NCBI GenBank assembly: GCA_964030785.1
Contig: OZ034977.1
Coordinates: 32,137,652 to 32,201,651, forward strand
Direction of reading: 5' to 3'
Length of the DNA stretch: 64,000 nucleotides
DNA from: Siderastrea siderea
Lineage: Eukaryota > Cnidaria > Anthozoa > Scleractinia > Rhizangiidae
Part shown: positions 37,164-45,948 of the stretch, in pieces
Layout: the number at the start of each line of letters is the position of its first letter
How positions within the stretch are numbered: position 1 is the stretch's first letter
Made by a program: the position numbers and the translations under genes
The notes under the pieces: model-generated
The model's database searches: none
What the model saw: the letters and a program-made list of their open reading frames with translations, nothing else
Told to the model about the DNA's origin: nothing

Positions 37164-37232
37164 GCAAAAACAAAAAGCTCACGGCAAAAGCAAAGGCTCA
37201 CGGCAAAAGCGAAAAGCTCATGGCAAAAATAA
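37164..37232 (+). repeat. 20-bp minisatellite, array 1b
   Basis: Continuation of the 33634-33881 array after M copy 3. Units decay towards CTCATGGCAAAAATAAACAT at the end. Confidence 0.9.
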
Positions 37233-37350
37233 ACATAGGCACGCAATGCGCGAAGAGCCAATGACGTTTTTTTTTTTTCACAATATGTTGAAATTTATTC
37301 GAATTTACCCGCCAGCAGAGCTCCATTGCTAAGCAAAGTTGGTAACCTAT

Positions 37351-39113
37351 CAGGAGGGAGTGATGAACTTGGGCCTGGGCACAAGCGCCGGTATTGGCGA
37401 ATGAAAAACCGAGGTGTCTGGCCATCGTGACGTCACATATAAATCTGCCCCGGAAATTCAAAGGAAAGTTAACAAATGGCTTCCTCGCAAATGTTTACAG
37501 TCCAGTTTCTCAAAAAGAACAGATCAAAACAATAAAAGAACGAAAGGTGTGCTGCATGCTATAACATAAAAAGTATTCTTAATGCAAATTTGTCCTCAAA
37601 ACAAAATAACCAATTGGCGATAAGACTCAAAAGATTTCATGGACGCTTTGGTCGATCGATTGAAATCGTGATCAAGATCACGTTTCAGAAGCTGTATCTC
37701 ACAAAGACTAAGATGTGTCGCTTGGAGACAAAAACATAACTTTTATAGGTATAAACTCTTTCCAATTTTAGGAAAATAAAATTGCGTAACAATTTCATTA
37801 AAATGATCAGTGGCTTTAAACATCATTAAAACGTGGAGAAGAATACTCCAATACAAAGAAACGTTTACCGTGAATTCATCTGCTTGGATCGAAGTTAATA
37901 ATGGACCACAGTAATTCCTTACTTTGCTAAACTATCTTGTAAAAAAACGACAAAGATGACAGCATTTGCTAGAGGCGAGGCAAAACAGCTGACACGCCGG
38001 CTTTCCGGCCATATTTCTGCTGATCTCTTATCGAATAATTATAAAAAAAACCCAGTTTATCTAAAACGCAAACTTTCTCAGGTTACTGATGTTAAGGGTT
38101 AACAAGGCTGTCTCTTTACTAGAATGGTCCTCAGTTTGACTGTTTTAAAAGCAATTAATCTTTGAAAATCAAATGACAGGACCAAATCAATGTATTTGCG
38201 AAACGTTCATCGTCAGTTGTAGCTAGTTGTGGATCAAGTAGACGGTCAAACTCTTTCTAAAACACTATGCAACCTGGACAGCAACTGAATCTAGAGGAAA
38301 CTGGAGGTATTGAGAATAAATCACTGAATCACTGATCCAAATGGTACTCAAATATATCTATTAGTTTTCATAAAAAAGTACAGAACCAGATCAGCGAAGA
38401 CTTGTTTCCTCAGGCGCCCGCATAATTTCCGAGCTGATTCAGATTTTTATGTTGTTCTGCAAAAGTGTAGTTTACACGGGTTAAATGAGGTGGCAAAAAT
38501 TTACTAAGTTCGATTACTCTTTCCCTAACAATTAAATATCACTATTCTTTCCTTATACAGAAGATGGAAGCAAATACTGTAAGAAAAGTTAACTTTTAAG
38601 TGCTAAACATACCCTTCTAGGGTCGCCTTCTATTATACTCAGCTAAACAAACGGACTGATCATTTTTTTGGCAAATACTATACCACTTTTTTCAACTTGG
38701 CTACTTTTGTTAAACTATAGGCTAGTCCGTAGCCAAGTTTCAAGTTTCCCTGTGGTATATAATTCAAATAAACACACTTTTTGGGACGCGGACAATAACA
38801 ATTTTTCCGCATAATTCTTCGATCGCAGAGAGTAAACATGGCTCTTAAAACATTATTTAAGTGTGATTTTAACGTTAAGACAAAGAGCCACTTACCTATA
38901 TCGAAAAAAGGGATGACTAAAATTCCATTACCCAAGAAAACAAGCTTAGCTGAAAGCTTAATAGCACAAAAAATACGTTTGTAGCCCAAACTCTAACATA
39001 GCTGCCAGCGCCATTTTTGAAGACTCGGCAAACTCGCGCGCTTTTCACGTCGTGACGTCACGATGGCCAGACACCTCGAACCAGCCGAGCGGCGAGTTCA
39101 TCACTCCCTCCTG
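37351..39113. mobile_element. 1763-bp hAT-type non-autonomous element
   Basis: Starts CAGGAGGGAGTGATGAAC and ends with its complement; 8-bp duplication TAACCTAT at 37343-37350 and 39114-39121. A second inverted block, GAGGTGTCTGGCCATCGTGA, lies within 90 bp of each end. CAGG termini and 8-bp duplications are the hAT signature. No transposase is recognised in the interior. Confidence 0.88.
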
Positions 39114-40400
39114 TAACCTATCGATCCGAAAAATTTTGGTAGTGACGTAATGGTCACGTGACCGTCCGTACGTACGTACGTACGTACGTACGTCCGTCCG
39201 CACAAGGGAACTTAAGGAAGCACGACGGCGACGGCTGACGAGAACGTCACAAAACAAAAGGTTTAATTAGCAAAACAACGACTTTGCACGTGCAATACAG
39301 ATTTCGGTACATTTCTTTGCCGTCCTCTGCAAGAAAACAACGTGAAATGACCAAGTTTTACATAGAACGTGAACACACGACAGTGAATTTTCGTTTTTCT
39401 ACCTGAACCGTTACGCCGTCCTTACAGCGTCAGCTCCCGGATTGTTCGGCTACATTAGACAGATTGAACGGGTTGAAACTATCGCCAGGAAGTTTGAAAT
39501 ATTTGGAAGTCATTTTTAAAGTGACGTTCTCCTTGGCGTCGCCGTCGTGGTTGCTTAAGTTCCCTACAGACTCTGCGGGAGGGGGAGGGGAGTCCCACGG
39601 CAACCCGACGGGGGTAGAGAATGCCGTCTTTTCTTGGCGAGAAATCGCGCGGTGCTTTTGGGCAGCCGGCGTTTTTCTTGGCGGGAAATTCGCATGGCCA
39701 TCGTCGCTTTTGAAAAAGAGGTTTCTTTAAAGGCTTAAGCTTCTTTAGCAAAACGATTGTACGAGAGTACTGAAGTACTTGACAAAAAAAACACATCTAA
39801 TATCTATAAATGGAAAGAAAAGGTTCAAAAGAATACTGGTAAAAGGCGAAAAGTTCAAGTTACAAAAGCTGCCTTCAAAGGACTTCATCACTTTGTTTTC
39901 TTCACGGCGGAGAGCTTGCCCTGTTCTGAAACATAACCGAGTAAGTGAAGTTTTTAAAGGGTCTAAGGTACATGATTTTGAGTATTACGGTCAAAGAAAT
40001 TACCTTTTGAACTGGGAATTTAATTTATGTCATTAGAAATGTGTCATTTACCTTTGACTTTAAAAAATTATTAGAAAACGCGCTCAGTTTTGTGACAGAT
40101 GTAGTCTTAAATATTTTGCCATGTTCAGGCAATTTCACTCGCGTTGACCGATCCTCGATTTTGGAAGTGTAACGCGAATTGCATTTAAGTATAAGGGGTT
40201 TTCGAATAAACTTTTTCAAGAACGATTTCTCTGTCCATTATTTTGTGTTTGCTTTTTCATAACGGTAGGTCTAAGCACAGTCGCAAGACAACTAGCTGCA
40301 CAAGCATCACTTCAGTGAGATTATGACGAATAATTACTTTCAATTTTCACTTTCGGGTACATCTCTTTGTGCAATTGTCGATTTTCTTGTCCTAGAAGTT
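39114..40400. repeat. Repeat-like intergenic DNA with (CGTA)n
   Basis: A (CGTA)n tract sits at 39165-39195. The 39196-39350 stretch (GGGAACTTAAG..., GACGGCGACGGC, ACGTGCAATAC) has the look of a dispersed repeat. No gene is seen. Confidence 0.45.
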
Positions 40401-40416
40401 TTCAATAGTAATAACC

Positions 40417-40870
40417 TTTTAAGCGAAGCAGTTGTCGGCGTAAAGCTATTTTATCCCAAAATCTTCCGAAAACAGTTTTGTGCGTTCCTCAAAGCGGGTT
40501 CGCATCCGCAAAACTCATGCCGGCATAATTTAAAGCGTGTTCGGTGTTTGTTTGTTCTGAATCTTGATGGTCTCTACTGAGTTAAAGAACGAAATATAAC
40601 AGTTATTTAAAAACTATAAGCGAAGCAGATGTCTGTTTAAACCTATTATATCCGAAAAGCTTCCAAAAACAATTCTGTGCATTTCTAAAAGCGCTCAAAT
40701 TTCAAACAATTTGTAGCCGCAAAACTTATGCCATTAAGAGTTAAGCATGTGTAGTGTTTGTTTGTTTTCAATCTCGATGGTCTCAAGTTAGAGAACGAAA
40801 TATAAGGGTTACTTAAGTAACTAGAAGCGAAGCAGTTTTAAGTTTAAAGCTATTTTATCCGGTAAGTAAT
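40417..40870. repeat. About 200-bp imperfect tandem repeat, 2.2 copies
   Basis: Units begin AAGCGAAGCAG near 40421, 40619 and 40827. Each continues through TATTTTATCC, TTCC(G/A)AAAACA, CCGCAAAACT, GTGTTTGTTTGTT and GAACGAAATATAA. The third unit is cut after about 45 bp. Divergence is roughly 20-25 percent by eye. Confidence 0.75.
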
Positions 40871-41499
40871 GAGTGACTGTTCTTGAAAGAGCTCGAATTT
40901 TTCCTGGGCTGCTATAAAAGCCTACGCGACATTTCTTCGATAAGTTTATTACAAGTGCTTCGAAGCTCCCAAAATCCTTTCTTTCTGATAATCCCAGTAA
41001 AATGCCGGTGAATTGCCTGTATAAAGTTTTGACCAGACTATTAGTGGCAGTTCATGTTATTTGTTAGCATCCGAACGCGATGAGGATAACCCATTTAAAT
41101 TTTGTTGTTGTAAATGAGCGCCGTTTGAAGTTCATTCAAGCGAACAGCCAATAATCCAAGGAGATTTGGCAAGCTTTGCCAGTTAATGACACGGTATGGA
41201 AACATTGCAAAATCCAAGCAAGACGGCTCGTGAGTAAAATATGTGCTCAGTTTGATGCCCGAAAAAAAAAACACTTTTAATTTGTTGTACAATGTTGATC
41301 AAGGTGGCCAAACAAATTCAACATTGTTGTTCACACCAAATATCAAAGAAAGGTTGTGACAGTCTCAGCTAATTCATAAGAACTTTGGAGTCTATGTTTT
41401 TGCGTTGAGTTTATTTTATTGGGCCCTGGGACCAATTCTCGGTTTCCTTAGCATTCTCAGGGACCCTCGGCCAGTACCTCGTGCTTTTGATTTTCATCA

Positions 41500-41940
41500 C
41501 GGAACACAGGGCGCAGAGGAGTCATATTTGACCGTAATGCTGGCTAAATTCATCGCGCAAATCGATCTTGTTTTGAATTCAAAACAATGAACGTGCCTGA
41601 ACAAAGCATGCTATCTAGTTACGCGTCTGATGAAATTCTATCTGCAAGACAAAAGGCCCACAATGGTCGCCCGAAGGGCGACGTTATCGGAAAACGAAGC
41701 TTTCCGAAACGAGGCACGAAGTCACTGTTAGTCGGCTGTTAGTTACTGGTGATACGCCCACAGCAACTGCTGTATGCAGTTTTCGTCATGCGGGTGGAAT
41801 TTCACCAGACGCGTAACCAGATAGCATGATACTTTGTTCAGTCACGTTTATTGTTTTGAATCAACAAGATCGATTTGCACGATGAATATTTAGCCACAGC
41901 ATTACGGTCAAATATGACTCCTCTGCGCTCTGTGCACAGA
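41500..41940. repeat. Inverted repeat with 140-bp arms
   Basis: Arm 1 (about 41505-41640) and arm 2 (about 41797-41935) are inverted copies, including GAGGAGTCATATTTGACCGT and GCATGCTATCTAGTTACGCG or near matches. The spacer is about 155 bp. A direct repeat GTGGCCAAACAAATTCAACA lies outside at about 41311 and 42235. Confidence 0.75.
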
Positions 41941-42239
41941 GTTTGGAGTCTCGGAGTTTAGTACACCTTTTCTTTTCCTTTCATCGTATTTTCAGGGATC
42001 ATCCATGTAAGTTTTCATTTCTTGTATCGCTTTAATTTCTTGTATTAGCCCTTTAAGTTTTTTCTTTCGGTCACCGCCTTTTTGTATTATTTTGTCATTT
42101 TTAGTTTTCACAGAACGACACTTGAACGTAGACATCATCGGTAACAATAAACAGATTGTTAAATTTCATCAGAAGTGTCTTGGTTGACGCTACGCTACTA
42201 ACGCGATAAAGGTTGAATCAACATTGTTCAACTTGTGGC

Positions 42240-42953
42240 CAAATAAATTCAACATGTTGCATTCAACAATGTTCTGGAAATGTTGAAGCTGTTTGTCCAA
42301 TGCTTTACAAATGTAGTTGTCAACAAATCAACAAAATGTTGAGAAACACTTTTCGGAAGCGAACGAGCCAAAAAAAGCCCCGAAATAAATTTCAGGCCGA
42401 AACGTTTCCGGACTGTTTTTTGAGAAACGAACACCAATTTATTCCTTGGCGGCTCCGCTTTTAGGCTTGGCTAAATAGCTCACGTGTTTATTTTGGGTCT
42501 TAACCTGTAGCCGAATAAATTTCGTTTGCTTTGCCTTCGAACAGGACGAAAATGTTCAAATTCAGCTCGCTTTTACAAAACCTGCTCGCTTTCCAGTAGA
42601 TCCAACAGGTCTCTATTAGAATGCTTTGTCACATATCTGTTGTTGTTAAAATCTTTCGGTCGGTTCGAGATGTTTTAAGTGTTGCGTTACATTCCTAAGG
42701 TTCAAATTACAGCCGTCAACTATGCAAATTTGCTCAACATACGCTTTACACTTTGAGCCATGAATAACCCCGAAATAACGTTTGGTATCTTGTAAAGATT
42801 TTACTCTGATTCTTAAATCACCACTGTAACTTGGATTTTAATACTAGTTTCATTCAATTTTTTCAGTTTTAAGAATAACTAGCAACAAGCCGCGCAATTT
42901 CCGATTTTACTTTGAAATGGTTTCATGTTTTATAACACGCACGCAAAAATGAC
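42240..42953. other. No gene recognised
   Basis: AT-rich sequence between the inverted repeat and minisatellite array 2. No supported frame or RNA. Confidence 0.5.
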
Positions 42954-43326
42954 ACTGCCGTGAGCATTTTGTTTTTGCTGTGATTTTTTTGTTTTTGCCG
43001 TGACCTTTTTTTTTCGCCGTGAGCTTTTTGCTTTTGCCGTGAGCATTTTGTGTTTGCCGTGACCTTTTTTGTTTTCGCCGTGAGCTTTTTTCTTTTGCCG
43101 TGAGCATTTTGTTTTTGCCGTGAGCTTTTTGCTTTTGCCGTGAGTTTTTTGTTTTTGCCGTGAGCTTTTTGCTTTTGCCGTGAGCATTTTGTTGTTGCCG
43201 CGAGCATTTTGTTTTTGCCGTGACCTTTTTTGTTTTCGCCGGGAGCATTGTGCTTTTGCCGTGAGCATTTTGTTTTTGCCGTGAACTTTTTGCTTTTGCC
43301 GTGAGCTTTTTGTTGTTGCCGTGACA
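42954..43326 (-). repeat. 20-bp minisatellite, array 2 (opposite orientation)
   Basis: About eighteen copies of the same unit as array 1, but as the reverse complement. It gives long open minus-strand frames in all three phases, which are artefacts. Arrays 1 and 2 face each other across 5.7 kb. Confidence 0.95.
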
Positions 43327-45468
43327 GTTGTGGGCCACCGTAAAAACTGAGATGTTTTACGCATGAACAAACGCGGAAAAAAGTTAGCCGTTCACGGTAG
43401 CTCGCAAATGGTAGTAAATTTGTATATGTAATCGCATGAGGCCGAGTAGAATTAAGGATAAATTTTCACGCGTATTTTCAAGGTTTTCACAAAATTGCCC
43501 GAGTCGCGCAGCGACGAGGGCAATTTGAGAAAACTTTGAAAATACAAGTGAAAATTTATCCTTAATTCTACGAGGACTCAATGCGATTACTTGTTTATAA
43601 CACAGAGGGCAAAATTTTGTGAAAACTTTCCATGCACGTCGAAACACAATCAGCCGGCCCTCGGAATAAACAATTCTCCACGCAAGCAGTTTATTAAACT
43701 GCTGCTCACCGTACAGAACAAAAGACAACTGAAAAGAAACTGTCTATTATGCATATGTTCATCTTATGAGATAATTACAATTCTAGTTCATTGACAAAAC
43801 ACACTTAAAACTCAAACTAAGTAAATTAAGCTTAATTCAAGTTACCTGAGTTGTGAATCTTCCTCTCGCTCGCTGAATTAACCAAAGTTTTCGATAGTTT
43901 TAAAACAAATAACCATTTGCTGTTTCCCGTAAAACATTCAGGTTCTGACTTTCTGGGATTTCTCTTGGAACTATTACTCGAAGACCGTACCATCTTTGTC
44001 AGCCAACTCGGTTAAATTTAAACTCTGAAGCGATATCCTTGTGTCGAACAATTCAAAATCCAATTCAAAATCTGCTTTTCGTTTCAAGACGCTTACAAAA
44101 TGCAAATGGCGCGCTCTCGCGCTCAGCCAATCAAATGCCAGTATTTTTGGCGCTTGGCCAATCAGGAGTCAGTAATTTTGCCCTCGTTAGAAAGAAAATT
44201 AAGAAAAAATGCCCTCTATCTCAACCAATCAGCAATCAGTAATTTTGCCCTGTATGTTATAAAAGTAGTAAAATTACAACAGCACGTACATTGCGAAATT
44301 ACCGCGCTTAATAGAGAGAGTCGTGACCGTAAAAACTCCTTTGTGGAGCTTGTGCTAACATGTAATCCAACAAAGTACTAGCTATCTGTTGCAAGTGTTT
44401 TTTTTTTCTTTTTAACTTTCCACCAAGTTTTTATCTCAAATCACGTAACAGAAATCGAATACGTGACTCTCTGTTAGTGTGGTGTGACACTTGCGGGTAA
44501 GTGCAGAGGTCACCTGTCTTTCCGCGTATTCCTCTAGGCGATGAGTTTAAAATATCTTCGCTCAATCAGGAAACTGAAAATTCGTTTGTTTACAGTTTGG
44601 AATGTTTTTCTGTTGTATTGTTGCGTTTTCGGTTGGCAAGGTAGGCGGCATAGTACGTCGTTTCTCTGTGTTTTCGATGTTATCTTGGTTAAGTTGAATG
44701 AGTGGATTCCTGTCTTGTTGAAATGCCGTTAAAAATCTGCTTTGTTTTAACATAATAAGACTCAGCAAGACTCAAGAAAGCAGAACTTTCTTTCAAAGAT
44801 CAGGAAAACATTGTGCGTGCATGTGTAACTAATGGTGAGCCTATCTTAAACGACCTTTGTAATTGTTAGCAGTATTCCAGGAATGTAAATCTGTAATTTG
44901 CATATAATTCTACCCGCTCAGATCGCTAAACAGTAAAATTTACTGACGGGGAAGTATTTGATTCCCAGCGCTGTAACTTTCCTGGTGAAAAGTACAATGA
45001 CAGAGCTTTCTTTCTGTGTAGCCTTAATCATTGAACGATACATACCAGATGCCGTTTTAAGCGGCCGAAGTTGGCCTTCATTTTACCTTGTGATAAACAA
45101 GGTTAAGAGCGGCTCGATAGAAACGCCTCTTGAAAATGTTCGAAACCAAACATTGGCAGATTTATTACAAAGTTTTTAAGTAGAAAGGTTAAATAATGTT
45201 CGTGGTTTGTTTCGTTTTAAAAGAATCTTTTTTACGCTCTCACCTGCTTCCTAAAGTTGAGTGAGAATTTGAGCCGTTTAGAGACCCTAAAACCGCCATT
45301 TTTTGCATTTTTCGAACTTTTTAAATTTTCGTCCGTTAAGTAACTCGTTGGAACTTTGGATTATTTTTTCTTGAATTAGCTTACCCAAAGGGATGTCTTG
45401 GCAAAATAAAAAAAAATTCGATTTTATGTGAGTGTCTTTCGATTCTCGATATTCTCAGAAAATGGCTC
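43327..45468. repeat. Right terminal inverted repeat of the large element
   Basis: 43340-43428 matches 27292-27365 inverted; 44258-45468 matches 24782-24170 plus 21235-20632 inverted. The intervening 43429-44257 is absent from the left arm and is annotated separately. Confidence 0.88.
43429..44275. mobile_element. Insertion in right TIR, includes a 168-bp foldback
   Basis: 43429-43596 is a foldback with ends GTAATCGCAT and ATGCGATTAC and inner arms around GTAGAATTAAGGATAAATTTT. A second inverted pair, TATAACACAGAGGGCAAAATT (about 43596) and AATTTTGCCCTGTATGTTATA (about 44243), suggests one element with the foldback near its end. Boundaries are uncertain. Confidence 0.55.
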
Positions 45469-45615
45469 TTAAATGTCACATAAAAAAGGTTATGAAAAGG
45501 CTGTATTCAGTGGCATTTAACTCGACTTTCCCTCTTGTTCTCGACGTATCCGCAGCCCCCATACCCACAAAACCTCCCTCTCCCAAGACTCTCCCTCTCG
45601 TGACTCACGGCCCCA

Positions 45616-45948
45616 CTATAAATCGCGCGCACTTTCAGGCAGCACGCGGATGTCATACACATAAACAAACCAGTAACAAATATTAAACACAAGAAATGAA
45701 ATTGGAAACAAATATCGAGACGTTATATCAATCTTGTCACTGAGGCCAATTTTTTGACCTTTCTTGGTTTGTTTCTTGTCATTTATCATCACTTTCTCTT
45801 GTCCCAAGCTGTGCAGGCAAATGCAATTTTTTTTATTAGTGAGACTGGGTACGTCTCCAGGGCTGTCTTCAACATCGACTCTGTAGGAGCCACGCTTCAT
45901 CCGGGATTTTATTATGGCTTTCAGTCTGTCAGAGACACATTTTGCTTT
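45616..45948 (-). CDS. Gene B exon 9: cytoplasmic loop and TM4
   Basis: Acceptor TTTCCAG/AA in phase 0. Encodes a basic loop, TM4, and a short tail, with TAG at 45618-45616. It begins only 148 bp from the right edge of the large transposon. Confidence 0.9.
   Translation of the reverse strand, partial: KAKCVSDRLKAIIKSRMKRGSYRVDVEDSPGDVPSLTNKKNCICLHSLGQEKVMINDKKQTKKGQKIGLSDKIDITSRYLFPISFLVFNICYWFVYVYDIRVLPESARDL

Larger units (their letters stand above)
20632..45468. mobile_element. 24.8-kb long-TIR DNA transposon block, IS630/Tc1/mariner-type core with nested insertions
   Basis: The two ends are inverted copies starting AGCCATTTTCTGAGAATA; similarity continues inward for over 1.2 kb once nested insertions are removed, then resumes up to the two internal genes. 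The sequence just outside is TTAA on both sides (20628-20631, 45469-45472), which contains the TA dinucleotide expected of a Tc1/mariner-type target. Inside are a zinc-knuckle gene (27501-29057, plus) and a DDE transposase (33519-31040, minus), convergent. At least ten later insertions are listed separately. The transposase is interrupted and the other gene has a stop, so this copy is dead. Whether both genes belong to the same element, rather than one being captured, is inferred from their sharing the same inverted leader. Confidence 0.75.

Noticed and set aside
20628..45472. piggyBac element based on TTAA flanks
   Set aside because: The ends do not start with the CCY termini I expect of piggyBac and the encoded transposase is IS630/Tc1/mariner-like, whose TA target is contained in TTAA.
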